A DNA stretch of 64,000 bases from JAHECW01 sp964641415 (GCA_964641415.1 CAZXMW010000014.1:8399-72398); one strand, 5' to 3'. Counted from the first letter of the stretch, positions 1 through 8,636 are shown. Program-made: numbers and translations. The notes: generated by a model not told the origin, from the letters alone.

Positions 1-348
1 CACGCTTCGGAGGTCTTCGGTTGGTCGACACACGAGCTGGAGTCCCGGCTCGAAGCCATCTTCGCCCCCCTCGACCCGGCCAACTACCCCAACCGAATCG
101 ACCCGGATCGGGTCCTCATCTTCGACGCCGGCCGCGACGTGTGCGTCCCCGAAACGTCCCGGGACGCCCTGTGGTGGGCCATGGGCCGACCCGAGCGCTA
201 CACCATCATGACCGGCCACAGGCGAGCCTTCTTCTCCCTGACGCCACTCCGGTTCAACTGGATGCGGACCAAGATCTGGAAGTTCTTCGAGCGCGTCCTC
301 CTTGACGGCGAGACCGGTTCCGCACAGCGCCGAGACGAGGTCCCGTAG
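1..348 (+). CDS. alpha/beta hydrolase family protein, C-terminal part
   Basis: The reading frame is open from base 1, so the N-terminus lies outside the window and 115 residues are visible. The segment VLIFDAGRDVCVP followed about 30 residues later by TGHRRAFF fits the acid (Asp) and His ends of an alpha/beta hydrolase catalytic triad; the nucleophile elbow is not in view. The substrate cannot be told. The last residues (AQRRDEVP) are encoded by the first arm of a terminator hairpin, so the stop codon sits inside the hairpin loop. The family call rests on a short C-terminal piece and is moderate. Confidence 0.55.
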   Translation, partial: HASEVFGWSTHELESRLEAIFAPLDPANYPNRIDPDRVLIFDAGRDVCVPETSRDALWWAMGRPERYTIMTGHRRAFFSLTPLRFNWMRTKIWKFFERVLLDGETGSAQRRDEVP

Positions 349-367
349 GTCTCGTCTCGGCGGTTTT
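328..367 (+). terminator. Rho-independent terminator overlapping a stop codon
   Basis: CGCCGAGACGAG (328-339) and CTCGTCTCGGCG (351-362) form a perfect 12-bp stem with an 11-nt loop, followed by GTTTT. The TAG stop of the hydrolase gene (346-348) lies in the loop. The T-run is on the plus side only, so this terminates the hydrolase transcript rather than the converging lipoprotein gene. Confidence 0.8.
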
Positions 368-409
368 CGGAGGATCTCGAGCCTCACTCGAGCGGACGCA
401 CTCGGAGTG

Positions 410-961
410 TCAGAGCGAGTCCGCGTCCTCCGCGATCCGGGCCGCAACGTCCTCGAGGGCACGAGACAGGGCGCGGACGAGCGGCTCGACGCCGGCGCCG
501 TCGAGCGGACGGCTCGCCTCGTAGGTCCGCTCGAGCAGAGCCGGCTCGTAGCGCGGCGTCTCGTGGTTCCGCAGCCCGACTTCGAGACGGACCAGAGCCC
601 GCACCGGGGTCGACGCGTCGACCTGCTCGAAGGCGAGCACCCGCCCGGACACGACGATCACCCGGGCGTCGTCCTTGTCCGATCCGAGCTCAACGGCGAG
701 CTTGTGCTGCACCATCCCGCCGAGGCCTTCGGCCCAGCGCGCTGTGGCGTAGCTGTCGACCCTGATCGGCGTCGCCTGGATCACGATGCGCGACCGGTCG
801 AGCCGTTCGCTCACCGTCAACCGCTCGACCACGAAACCGACGTCGGAATCGGCCGACCCTGACGGGGTCATGTCGATGGTGTAGTGGGTGAGGTCGGGCG
901 CCGAGACGCACGAAGCGGTCAGCACGACGAGCACGACGGCGGTGCACAGCGGTCGCATCAC
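410..961 (-). CDS. ABC-type transport auxiliary lipoprotein (PqiC-like)
   Basis: A 183-residue lipoprotein with a hydrophobic N-terminus and lipobox LTASC (Cys about residue 18). It is the last gene of the Mla-type operon and overlaps the stop of the MCE gene by a few bases. The start is GTG at 961 or ATG at 958. Length, position and motifs such as VVERLTVSERLDRSRIVIQ match the ABC transport auxiliary family (PF03886; PqiC and LptE-like folds). Such proteins are anchored in the outer membrane and help MCE systems move lipids between membranes. The function follows from the family and the operon; no residue-level motif proves it. Confidence 0.8.
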   Translation of the reverse strand: MMRPLCTAVVLVVLTASCVSAPDLTHYTIDMTPSGSADSDVGFVVERLTVSERLDRSRIVIQATPIRVDSYATARWAEGLGGMVQHKLAVELGSDKDDARVIVVSGRVLAFEQVDASTPVRALVRLEVGLRNHETPRYEPALLERTYEASRPLDGAGVEPLVRALSRALEDVAARIAEDADSL

Positions 962-1983
962 GAACCTCCATCGGCCCGGCCCTCGGGCCGGGCGCCGCGG
1001 ATCAGCGCGCTCGGCTGTTCGGCCAGAGTCTCGGAAAACTGCTTCAAGTTGCGGGTGGTGACTTCGAGGTTGGCCAGGATCTGTGCCAACGCCGGCCGAT
1101 GACGGTCTACCAGGTCACTCGCGTTCCCGCCGATCGACTCGAAAGAGTCGAGCGTCACACGCAGCGACGCGGTGAGGTCCTCGACCTGACGCGTTGCATC
1201 CCGGCTCAGCTTCTCGAGGTTGGTCGTGGTGGCGAGGATCGGTGCGCGATTGTCCTCGACCACCGCGTTGAGGTTTTCGACCAGGGTCGTCGCCTCGCGC
1301 TCGAGCTCGATCAGGCGGTCGACGACCTGGCCGAAGCCCTCGCTGTTGTCCGCGATGGCGGCGTCGACCCGCCGCACCGTGGACGACCCCGATCTGAGCA
1401 CCTTGTCGAAGGATGCCGCCATCATCGCCAGGTCCACCATCTCGTCGCCGGTCGACTCGGCTTGCGCCCGTGCGCGCTCGACGCCGAGCATGGTCGAGAT
1501 CCCGTCGAGCACGACCTCCAGCCGGTCGACGACGCCCTCGAGATCCGGAATGCCGAACATCTCGCCACTGCCGGTCACCGAGGCGATGTGGTCGCCCGAT
1601 GTGTGGAGAGGTCGCTCGGAGTTGCCGGTCGTAACCTCGAGATGCTTGGCGGTGGTCAGGCTGATCTGCTCGATGCTGGCGACGCTGCCCGTGTTCACCG
1701 GAACCCGGGCGTCGACGTCGAACTCGACCCGAATCCGGGAGTAGTCCGCCGGGTCGGGGGCAATGCCCACGACCTTGCCGGCCTTGACGCCACCGTACCG
1801 AACCTCAGCGCCCAGATTGAGACCCTCGATGGTCGTGAAATCGGCTGAGAAGCGGTTGACCTTGTCGGCGCCGCCGCCGCAGCCGCGCATGACGGAGACG
1901 AAACCGATCAGCACCACGGCGCTGACCAGGACCAGGATGCCTGCCTTGATCTCGGTTGCGGTGAACTGTCCGGTCTGGCTCAT
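958..1983 (-). CDS. mlaD: MlaD/MCE family lipid-transport substrate-binding protein
   Basis: 341 residues with a short cytoplasmic N-terminus, one membrane segment (about residues 14-32), then an MCE domain (about 40-120: EVRYGGVKAGKVVGI, RIRVEFDVD) and a long helical C-terminal region ending near LREQPSALIRG-type sequence. MCE proteins form rings in the inner membrane that carry phospholipids across the periplasm. It lies 12 bp downstream of the ATPase gene and overlaps the lipoprotein gene, so it belongs to one transcript with the permease and ATPase. The helical C-terminus is longer than that of E. coli MlaD and resembles the versions found in PqiB-less lineages. Confidence 0.9.
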   Translation of the reverse strand: MSQTGQFTATEIKAGILVLVSAVVLIGFVSVMRGCGGGADKVNRFSADFTTIEGLNLGAEVRYGGVKAGKVVGIAPDPADYSRIRVEFDVDARVPVNTGSVASIEQISLTTAKHLEVTTGNSERPLHTSGDHIASVTGSGEMFGIPDLEGVVDRLEVVLDGISTMLGVERARAQAESTGDEMVDLAMMAASFDKVLRSGSSTVRRVDAAIADNSEGFGQVVDRLIELEREATTLVENLNAVVEDNRAPILATTTNLEKLSRDATRQVEDLTASLRVTLDSFESIGGNASDLVDRHRPALAQILANLEVTTRNLKQFSETLAEQPSALIRGARPEGRADGGS

Positions 1984-1995
1984 GGTTCTCCCGAC

Positions 1996-2793
1996 TCAGT
2001 CGATGGCTGTGAGCGATCGCGCGTACGCCGAGTCCATGGTATCGGGCTCGTCCGGTTGTCGGGCCAGGAACTGCCGAATGTAGGAATGTTCCGACCGCTC
2101 GAGCTCGTCGAGGGTTCCGATCTCCGCGACGCGGCCCTTGTGGAGCACACACACCGTGTCCGCGATGATCCGTACGCTCTCCATCTCGTGGGTCACGACC
2201 ACGCTGGTCAGGTTGAAGGTCGACTGCATGGTTCGGATCAGCTCGTCGATTCCGGCCGCGACGATCGGGTCGAGCCCGGCGGACGGCTCGTCGTAGAACA
2301 GAAGCTCCGGATCCATGGCCATGGCGCGGGCGATGCCGGCACGCTTGCGCATGCCGCCGCTGAGCTCGGAAGGAAGCAGGTCGGAGGCGCCGCCGAGACC
2401 GACCAGCTCGAGCTTGATCCGGGTCATGATATCGATGGTCGACTCCTCGAGCCGGGTGTGCTCGCGCAGCGGGAGCGCCACGTTGTCGGCCAGGGTCAGC
2501 GAGCCGAGCAGCGCCGAGCTCTGGAAGCACATGCCCATGGATCGCCGGAGGTCCTCGCGCTCGCCCGCGGTCATGGCGGTGAAGTCCTCGCCCTGAATCA
2601 GGATCCGGCCGGACCGCGGCCGCATCAGACCGACCAGACACCGCAACAGCGTCGTCTTGCCCGATCCGCTGCCGCCGAGAATCACGAAGACCTCACCCTC
2701 GGCAACCGAGAAGTTGATCCGGTCGAGCACCACGGTGTCGCCGTACGCCGCGACCAGATCCTCGACCACGATCACCTGATGCCCGCTGCTCAT
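1996..2793 (-). CDS. mlaF: Mla-type ABC transporter ATP-binding protein
   Basis: 265 residues with all ABC ATPase motifs: Walker A GGSGSGKTT (about residues 36-44), signature LSGGM (about 143), Walker B LLFYDEPSAGLDP (about 163-175) and a switch His in VTHEME. It energises the MlaE permease for glycerophospholipid transport at the inner membrane. ATG at 2793 begins 1 bp after the permease stop codon. Its natural partners are the STAS protein upstream (MlaB-like) and the permease. Length is normal for MlaF. Confidence 0.92.
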   Translation of the reverse strand: MSSGHQVIVVEDLVAAYGDTVVLDRINFSVAEGEVFVILGGSGSGKTTLLRCLVGLMRPRSGRILIQGEDFTAMTAGEREDLRRSMGMCFQSSALLGSLTLADNVALPLREHTRLEESTIDIMTRIKLELVGLGGASDLLPSELSGGMRKRAGIARAMAMDPELLFYDEPSAGLDPIVAAGIDELIRTMQSTFNLTSVVVTHEMESVRIIADTVCVLHKGRVAEIGTLDELERSEHSYIRQFLARQPDEPDTMDSAYARSLTAID

Positions 2794-2794
2794 G

Positions 2795-3589
2795 TCACAC
2801 GTAGTAGAACAGAACGGTGAAAATCAGGTCAACGATGATGATCAGGAAGATCGAGGTCACCACCGACTCGGTGGTCCGACGGCCGACGCCCGCTGCCCCG
2901 CCTTCGACCTGGAAGCCCCGGTGCGCCCCGGTCCAGCAGATGACGACCCCGAAGAACACGCTCTTGACCATTCCGGTGACCAGGTCCTTCTCGACGATCG
3001 CGCCGACCGTCTGATCGGCGTAGACCCGGGGCTCGACGCCGACGATCAGGACGCCGGAGGTCCAGCCGCCGATGATCATGATCAGCATGGCGAGCACGGT
3101 GACCGCCGGAACCGCCGTGACCATGGCGAGGAACTTGGGCGCCACCAGATACTTGATGTGATTGACTCCCATCACCTCGAGGGCGTCGAGCTCCTCGTTG
3201 ACCTTCATGGTGCCGATCTCGGCGGTGATCGCCGAGCCGCAGCGGCCGGCGATGAGGATTGCGGTCATCAGCGGCGCGAGCTCGCGCAGCGCCGACACCG
3301 CGACCAGGTCGGCGATGTAGCGGTTGGCGCCCCACTGCCCGAGAGTGTACGAGGACTGGAGGGCGATGATGACCCCGATCAGGAAGCAGATCATGCCGAC
3401 GATCGGGAGCGACCGGACGCCGTACTCGACGAAGGACTCGACGCACGCCCGCCAGCGAAATCCCTTGCCCCGCAGCGGCGCCGCCACCAGCCAGATCGCG
3501 GTGTCGACCATGAGCACCGCCACCCGGAGGGCGGCCGCCAGCTGCGCCAGGGCCCTTCGACCGAGCCACCCGGCGGCGCTCGCGATCAC
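2795..3589 (-). CDS. mlaE: Mla-type ABC transporter permease
   Basis: 264 residues when started at GTG 3589, which overlaps the TGA of the STAS gene (GTGA), the usual coupling in this operon. The open frame extends further upstream through the STAS gene, but that part looks like shadow coding. The MlaE family is visible in RCGSAITAEIGTMKVNEELDAL and MGVNHIKYLVAPKF, with about five membrane segments. It forms the inner-membrane channel for lipids handed to or from the MCE ring. Confidence 0.9.
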   Translation of the reverse strand: MIASAAGWLGRRALAQLAAALRVAVLMVDTAIWLVAAPLRGKGFRWRACVESFVEYGVRSLPIVGMICFLIGVIIALQSSYTLGQWGANRYIADLVAVSALRELAPLMTAILIAGRCGSAITAEIGTMKVNEELDALEVMGVNHIKYLVAPKFLAMVTAVPAVTVLAMLIMIIGGWTSGVLIVGVEPRVYADQTVGAIVEKDLVTGMVKSVFFGVVICWTGAHRGFQVEGGAAGVGRRTTESVVTSIFLIIIVDLIFTVLFYYV

Positions 3590-3894
3590 GGGGCTCTGAC
3601 CTCGAAAACGCTGTCCAGGCGGGCCAGCTCGAGGACCTTGCTGACCGCGGCCGAAGGTGCTTCGAGCGCGAACGACTTGTCGTGCTCCTTGGCGCAACGC
3701 AGCCCCTCGACCAGGGTGGCGACGCCGGAGGAATCCATGTACCCGACTCCCGAGAGGTTGACCACGACACCGGCGGTTGACTTCGGCACCGCCTTGAGCA
3801 CCGCCTTGCGCAGCTCTGGCGAGCTGTACAGGTCAATGTCCCCCTCGACGGTGATCCGGGTCTCCGACGCCTGGTCGTCAGTCTCGATCTTCAC
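3586..3894 (-). CDS. STAS-domain protein (SpoIIAA/MlaB-like)
   Basis: 102 residues from GTG 3894, chosen because GAGGA stands about 6 nt upstream and the protein then begins directly at the STAS fold (VKIETDD). An in-frame ATG upstream would add residues of no recognisable kind. The loop YMDSSGVATL carries Asp54-Ser55-Ser56; the second Ser corresponds to the phosphorylated Ser58 of SpoIIAA. E. coli MlaB, the STAS subunit bound to MlaF, sits in the same operon position. Here the kinase and phosphatase that normally act on such a serine are encoded immediately upstream. It may therefore serve as a phospho-controlled MlaB or as an anti-sigma antagonist. Confidence 0.85.
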   Translation of the reverse strand: MKIETDDQASETRITVEGDIDLYSSPELRKAVLKAVPKSTAGVVVNLSGVGYMDSSGVATLVEGLRCAKEHDKSFALEAPSAAVSKVLELARLDSVFEVRAP

Positions 3895-4339
3895 GGTTGT
3901 CCTCGCTGTCAGTCGTTCTGCGCAGCCGCATGGTGACACAGTTCCCGCGATCGGCGCCCGGACAGAATCGAACCTCGTCGAAAACCCGGTAGATCAGCTT
4001 GACCCCGAGACCGCCCGGCTCGATGCTGTCCGGCGCCGGCGGCGACATCGGCCGGTACGCCGCCTGGTCGGCCGGACACGGCACACCCCGATCGCTGACC
4101 GAAATCTCCACCCATTCGTCGTCGGCCGACAGCCGGACGTGGATCGGCTCGTCGGTTCGGCCCCGGTAGGCGTGTCGCATGCAGTTGGCGCACGCCTCGT
4201 CGACCGCGAGCACGACCTCGTCGCGTCGGTTCCCGCCGACCTTCAGAACCTCCATCCAACGCCCCACGACACCGCGTACCACCGCCAGCAAACGGGGATT
4301 CGAGGACACCTCGAGACAGAGCTCGTTGTCCTCCGTCAT
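3878..4339 (-). CDS. RsbW-like serine kinase / anti-sigma factor (GHKL ATPase)
   Basis: 153 residues from ATG 4339, whose codon overlaps the TGA of the phosphatase gene (ATGA). The GHKL fold is seen in the N box VLAVDEACANCMRHAYRG, the G1-like SVSDRGVPCP and GGLGVKLIYRVFDEV. These proteins bind and phosphorylate STAS antagonists and often sequester a sigma factor. Its gene overlaps the STAS gene by 17 bp. No sigma factor is encoded nearby, so the likely partner is the STAS protein of the same operon. Confidence 0.88.
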   Translation of the reverse strand: MTEDNELCLEVSSNPRLLAVVRGVVGRWMEVLKVGGNRRDEVVLAVDEACANCMRHAYRGRTDEPIHVRLSADDEWVEISVSDRGVPCPADQAAYRPMSPPAPDSIEPGGLGVKLIYRVFDEVRFCPGADRGNCVTMRLRRTTDSEDNREDRD

Positions 4340-6027
4340 GACCGGAGGTCCGGATCCGAACCGTGGTACGTGAGGGCGATCATGGTGCAGTCGTCGTGCG
4401 GCGCCGACGGGCTGCAGAAGCCGTCTACTTCGGCGAGAACGGCCTCGATCAGGGCCTTCGGGCCCCGCTGCACGACGCCGGGCGCCACGTGCTCGAGACC
4501 CTCGACGCCGTACTCGCGCCGGTCGTCGTTCGCCCCGCCGACGGTGTTCCCGTCCTGCGCCTCGACAATGCCGTCGGTGTAGAGCAGCAGGGTCTCGCCC
4601 GGCTCGAGAACGGTCGACTCGTCGCTCCAGGTCGCGCCCTCGAGAATGCCGAGCGGCGGGCCCGACGCCGGCAGAAGGCTCTCGGCGCCGGCTCTTGTGA
4701 TTCGCAGCGCCGGGTGGTGTCCGGCGTTGGCGGCCATCACGTTGCGCGTCCGCAGGTTGACCACCACCAGCGCCGCGGTGCAGAAGGTGCCGCGCCGGGA
4801 GCGACCGACCATCCGCTCGTTGAGCCGACGAAGGACGTCGGCGGTGGATTCGGCGCCGGTGGCGCACAACCGGAACTCGGCAAGCAGCAGGGCCATGGTG
4901 AGCGCCGCCGGCACGCCCTTGCCGCTGACGTCGCCGATCAGCATTCCGACCAGGTCGTCGTCGAGGCGCGCGAAGTCGTAGAAGTCTCCGCCGACCACCC
5001 GCGCCGGCCGGGTCACGCCGTACACGTCGAAGCGTGAGTCGTCGACCGGCCAGTCGCGAACCAGGAAGCCTTCCTGGATGGTCCATGCCGACCGGATGTC
5101 CTGGTCCATTCTCTGCTTCTCGAGCAGGTCGGCGTGGATCCGGGCATTCTCCAGGGCGAGACCGGCGCTGTTGCCGGCAGCCGCAGCGAGCAGCATGTCG
5201 TCCTCGGTGTACTCGTGGTCGGCGAGATCGCTGTCGATGTAGAGCACCCCGAGCACCCGGTCCCGCGTCCGGATCGGCACGCACAGGATGGAGGTCAGCC
5301 TCAGCGATGCGATGCTCCGGGAGGTGTCGATTTCGTCATCGGCCCGAGCCGAGGTCAGCAGCACATTCTCGCCGTCGCGGACAACCCGGTTGGCGACGCT
5401 CTCGCTGAGCTCGAAGTCGCCGATCGGCGCGACGCGCGACACACCGTCGCGCATGGTGTGGACGCCGCCACACACCGGGCACGGCTCGAGCCGGTGATCG
5501 GAACCGGCAAACAGAACCGCTCCGCGCTGGGCCCCGACCGCCGCCATGGTCGTCGTCAGGATGGTGTCCACCAGCTGGCACTGGTCGAAGGTAGATGACA
5601 TCGCGTTCATCAGAGTGTAGGCCGCCTCCAGCAGCTCCTTCGACCGAGACGGTGGCGGCGCCTCGGCCCGCCCTGAGGCGTCGATCACGGTCTGCAGAAA
5701 AACCGTCGGCTCGGCCGTGGCCGGCTCGTCGACCGCGTCGAGCTCGAAGCGGAGCACGGTGTTGCCGATCCGGATCTCGTCGCCGTCCGCAAGCTCGCAC
5801 TTCGAAACCGGCTCGCCGTTGATCCGGGTCCCGTTGCGGCTCGCCAGGTCCCGGCAGACATAGGTGCCGTCCTGCGCCCGAACCTCGAGGTGACGACGCG
5901 ACGCGGCCAGGTCCCTGACCACGAGCTGGCAGCCCGAGTCGCGTCCGACGAGCGCCCGCGTCCCGACCGGCACCCGCTGCACGTCGTCACCACTCCCGGT
6001 GACGAGAAACCCGCGTCGATGCTCCAC
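4336..6027 (-). CDS. FHA-GAF-PP2C (SpoIIE/RsbU-type) protein phosphatase
   Basis: 563 residues from GTG 6027, preceded by AAGGAGG with 9-nt spacing; the longer open frame lacks a ribosome site. Order: FHA domain (about residues 15-95; LVGRD, SRRH, SRNGTRING), linker, GAF domain (about 130-300; contains CPVCGG), then a PP2C/SpoIIE phosphatase (about 330-560; VGGDFYDF, MLIGDVSGKGVPAALTM, LLLYTDGIVEA, HDDCTMIAL). The metal-binding Asp residues of the phosphatase are present. It should dephosphorylate the downstream STAS protein in response to a phosphopeptide or GAF ligand. First gene of the phosphatase-kinase-STAS-Mla operon. Confidence 0.92.
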   Translation of the reverse strand: MEHRRGFLVTGSGDDVQRVPVGTRALVGRDSGCQLVVRDLAASRRHLEVRAQDGTYVCRDLASRNGTRINGEPVSKCELADGDEIRIGNTVLRFELDAVDEPATAEPTVFLQTVIDASGRAEAPPPSRSKELLEAAYTLMNAMSSTFDQCQLVDTILTTTMAAVGAQRGAVLFAGSDHRLEPCPVCGGVHTMRDGVSRVAPIGDFELSESVANRVVRDGENVLLTSARADDEIDTSRSIASLRLTSILCVPIRTRDRVLGVLYIDSDLADHEYTEDDMLLAAAAGNSAGLALENARIHADLLEKQRMDQDIRSAWTIQEGFLVRDWPVDDSRFDVYGVTRPARVVGGDFYDFARLDDDLVGMLIGDVSGKGVPAALTMALLLAEFRLCATGAESTADVLRRLNERMVGRSRRGTFCTAALVVVNLRTRNVMAANAGHHPALRITRAGAESLLPASGPPLGILEGATWSDESTVLEPGETLLLYTDGIVEAQDGNTVGGANDDRREYGVEGLEHVAPGVVQRGPKALIEAVLAEVDGFCSPSAPHDDCTMIALTYHGSDPDLRS

Positions 6028-6380
6028 TGCCGGCGGCCTCCTTAGTTCCCGTCCGGAAACGGCGCTTTTTGGCAATCTCGGCGTCAGATGACGAATTTCC
6101 TTGTGCGGCGTACAGAAGTACGCCTCCGCGTACATTCTGATCTTCCTTGACCTTGCACAAAAACCCCTCGTTTCCGAATCGAGAACTGCTCAGTCCCCAT
6201 CGGAGTTTCCGAATGGGAACTCCTTGAGCTCGACGCTACCTTGCCCGGCGTCGGTGCGCAAGCGGCGCCGCAGCCACTTTGCGGCAGTCTCCGCCCGCCC
6301 GCGCGTCCGTGGTCGATGGGATAAGATGATTGTCGGCCCCGGACGAATCGAGACCAAATGGCGCCGACTTTTGGAGAGTG
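6028..6380. promoter_or_regulatory. Divergent intergenic region with paired repeats
   Basis: This 353-bp gap separates the phosphatase operon (minus) from a small lipoprotein gene (plus). It contains two similar sites, TTTCCGAATCGAGAACT (6171-6187) and TTTCCGAATGGGAACT (6206-6221), 35 bp apart; the second is also a partial palindrome (GGAGTT...AACTCC, to 6223). A second dyad is GTAC...GTAC near 6110-6133. No convincing sigma70 -35/-10 pair was found on either strand. The repeats could be operator sites or activator boxes for either operon. Confidence 0.4.
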
Positions 6381-6755
6381 ATGATGACCGTCTCGCATCG
6401 GATGATCACCGGCCTGGCGCTCGTCGCCGCGCTTGTCGGGTGCGACTCCATGGAGCTCACCATCGCGGTCGAGCCCGGGCCCGAGGGCGAGCTGAGCGTC
6501 GCGAACGCCGGCTTGAAAGCGTGGAGCGGCGCCCGACTGCTGGTCGAGTCGGTCGAGCCCGACACCAGCACTTCGGTGTGCGCCGACCGGGCCGTGGCCA
6601 CGTGGCGCCCGGGGGAGGCGGTCCGGGTTCCCGCCTGCGGCGACGCGATCCGGCTCACCCTGACCACGGGTGGCGAAACCGCCCGCTTCTCCTGGGTCAA
6701 CGGACAGCTGTTTCGCCGCATCGGCCGGAAAGAAGTACCGGTCAAGTCATCGTGA
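6381..6755 (+). CDS. Small predicted lipoprotein of unknown function
   Basis: 124 residues from ATG 6381 (an adjacent ATG at 6384 is equally possible), with GGAGAG just upstream. A signal sequence ends in the lipobox ALVGC (Cys about residue 17). The mature part is mostly beta-rich (GELSVANAGLKAWSGARLLVE, then TLTTGGETARFSW) and has a few Cys residues. I do not recognise the family. It stands alone between two regulatory gaps. Confidence 0.6.
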   Translation: MMTVSHRMITGLALVAALVGCDSMELTIAVEPGPEGELSVANAGLKAWSGARLLVESVEPDTSTSVCADRAVATWRPGEAVRVPACGDAIRLTLTTGGETARFSWVNGQLFRRIGRKEVPVKSS

Positions 6756-6832
6756 ATTGTCAATCTTGAAACATGGCTTTTGACTTGTAGATCTCAACGC
6801 GAGAGTGAAAACGGAATCGACTGGGGGATCAG

Positions 6833-7219
6833 ATGAGAGCGAAGCTGAGTGTTTTCATGGTCGTGGCGGTGGTGGTGGTGGTGGCGGCGGCGGTCGGGTG
6901 TGGCGGGCCGCACATCCTCACCGAGAAGCGGATGGTCGAGTGGGGGCCCATGATCAACCTGTACATGGGCACCAACATGGAGGGCGGAAACTCGTTCCCC
7001 GAGACCCTCGAGGAGATGCCGCCCCACCTGACCGAGGACCTCAAGAAGACCGACGGATGGGGCAACCCGCTGCTCTACCGTCTGCTCCGGATCGACAAGT
7101 ACAACCTGATCTCGGCCGGTCCCGACGGCGAGTTCGGCAACTCCGACGACATCGTGCTCGAAAACGGCGCGTTCTACGAGGCCGACACGATCTACGCCGA
7201 GAGCCCGCTCAAGAAGTAG
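6833..7219 (+). CDS. Lipoprotein resembling the C-terminal domain of GspG pseudopilins
   Basis: 128 residues. The N-terminus is a Val/Ala-rich hydrophobic segment ending in AAAVGC, a lipobox. The mature part carries the hallmark of type II secretion major pseudopilins: DGWGNPLLYRL, then YNLISAGPDGEFGNSDDI, with the Asp and Gly residues that bind calcium in GspG. There is no prepilin peptidase site, so it is a lipid-anchored relative, not a pilin. The tail overlaps the converging rhomboid gene by 11 bp. Role unknown. Confidence 0.7.
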   Translation: MRAKLSVFMVVAVVVVVAAAVGCGGPHILTEKRMVEWGPMINLYMGTNMEGGNSFPETLEEMPPHLTEDLKKTDGWGNPLLYRLLRIDKYNLISAGPDGEFGNSDDIVLENGAFYEADTIYAESPLKK

Positions 7220-8636
7220 GCGGCTCGGTGAGCTCGGCGGCGAGACCGGGCGGAAGATCGGTGCGGTCGAGGACCAGAGCGGCAAACGGCATCGCCAGCG
7301 ACAGCCGACGCGCGAGCTTCGCCAGTCGCACCAGGAGACCCTCGGGTGTCGCCCCGTCGACCCTGCCCGCGAGCCACACGAGCGTCGTCTCGACGTCGCC
7401 CTCGAGACCCTCGCCCATCAGCAGCTCGGCGACGCGGGTCGCGGTCCTCAGGTCGATCTCGGCCTCGGGGCAGGTCCGGATCAGCTCGGCCCAGATCTGG
7501 GCCGGCAGCCCGACATCGCCGGCTCGGACCGCCGACGCCACGGCGTGCTCCAGCCGGGGCAATGCGCGCGACGGCTCGTTGGCCGCCAGCGCGGTGTTCC
7601 AGAGGGCCGCGGCGGCATCGGCGTTGCCCGGGTCGGCGTCGAGCACTGTCTCGAGCCGGGCCATGGCCCCGGCCGTTTGACCCTGCTGCGAGAGCCGCAG
7701 CGCCTGTTCGACGGCGCCGGCGTCGTGGACCGTCTCACTGCGCTCGATGACCGGGTCGACGAAACGCTCTTCAAAGCCCGATGCCGCGACGACGAAGGCG
7801 GCAGCGACCCCGAACACGAAGCCGCCGACGTGGGCGAGAAAGCCGACGTCCCCGAGATCGGCGACGCTGAAGTAGGCCCACAGACCCATGGCGAAGGCAA
7901 GCTCGCCGAGCGCCCACAGACCGAGCATGAGCCACGCCGGCGCCCGGAAGGTGCCCTGGTAGATGCGGATCATCCAGACAAAGTAGAAGAAGGTGATCCG
8001 GCTGTCCCAGTAGCGCACGGCAAAGGCGCCCATGACGCCGGCGATGGCGCCTGACGCGCCGACCAGGGGCTCCGCCAGGTCCGGGTAGCGAGCGGTGAAG
8101 ACCAGCGCCGCGACGACCCCCGAAACGACATAGAAGGCAGCGAACAGCGGACGCCCCCAGACGTCCTCCATGGCCGGGCCGACCAGGTACAGGATGAAGA
8201 GATTGCCGAGCAGGTGAAGGATGCCGGCGTGGATGAAGGTGTGGGTGACGAGAGTCGGCGAGTCGATGTCGGCCGGCACGACGCCCCAGCGCCAGAACGG
8301 AAGACGGTCCCGGGTATCGAAGTAGGCGGTCACCAACCGGTCGAGCTCGGCCTGCTCGTCTTGGAGCCGCTTCGGATCGTCGGGCGGCGGCGGATCGTCG
8401 CCCCTGGTCTGGCGCAGCGAGTAGTAGACATACCCCTTGAGCTGCGGATCGAGCTCGAGATAGGGATGTTCGAGAAAGTACTCCACCGCCCGGATCTCGG
8501 CCTCGACCATCGCGCGCTGGCTGCCCGGCGCCACCACGGTGTAGAGGTACGCGGCGAGACACAGGACGATGATGGTGATCGTCACCCACGGCATTCGACG
8601 GACGGTGGTCTGGTCCGAACCGATCGGCAGCAGCAC
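7209..8636 (-). CDS. Rhomboid-family intramembrane serine protease with TPR-like C-terminus
   Basis: 475 residues from GTG 8636. Membrane segments begin at residue 17 (VTITIIVLCLAAYLY). The rhomboid core shows HTFIHAGILHLLGNLFILYLVGP, the serine motif GASGAIAGVMGAF, and the His of HVGGFVFG. A large insertion (about residues 35-110) lies between the first and second membrane segments. The last 170 residues are soluble and TPR-like (LRLSQQGQTAGAMARLETVL, NADAAAALWNTALAANEPSRALP). It cleaves membrane-spanning substrates; the target is unknown. It lies downstream of the SLC13 gene on the same strand, 146 bp away. Confidence 0.88.
   Translation of the reverse strand: MLLPIGSDQTTVRRMPWVTITIIVLCLAAYLYTVVAPGSQRAMVEAEIRAVEYFLEHPYLELDPQLKGYVYYSLRQTRGDDPPPPDDPKRLQDEQAELDRLVTAYFDTRDRLPFWRWGVVPADIDSPTLVTHTFIHAGILHLLGNLFILYLVGPAMEDVWGRPLFAAFYVVSGVVAALVFTARYPDLAEPLVGASGAIAGVMGAFAVRYWDSRITFFYFVWMIRIYQGTFRAPAWLMLGLWALGELAFAMGLWAYFSVADLGDVGFLAHVGGFVFGVAAAFVVAASGFEERFVDPVIERSETVHDAGAVEQALRLSQQGQTAGAMARLETVLDADPGNADAAAALWNTALAANEPSRALPRLEHAVASAVRAGDVGLPAQIWAELIRTCPEAEIDLRTATRVAELLMGEGLEGDVETTLVWLAGRVDGATPEGLLVRLAKLARRLSLAMPFAALVLDRTDLPPGLAAELTEPPTS

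Noticed and set aside
2792..4582. Long plus-strand ORF (596 codons) opposite the Mla/STAS/kinase genes
   Set aside because: Its translation is Asp/His/Arg-rich without domain structure, typical of the antisense frame of high-GC genes; the minus-strand genes there are certain.
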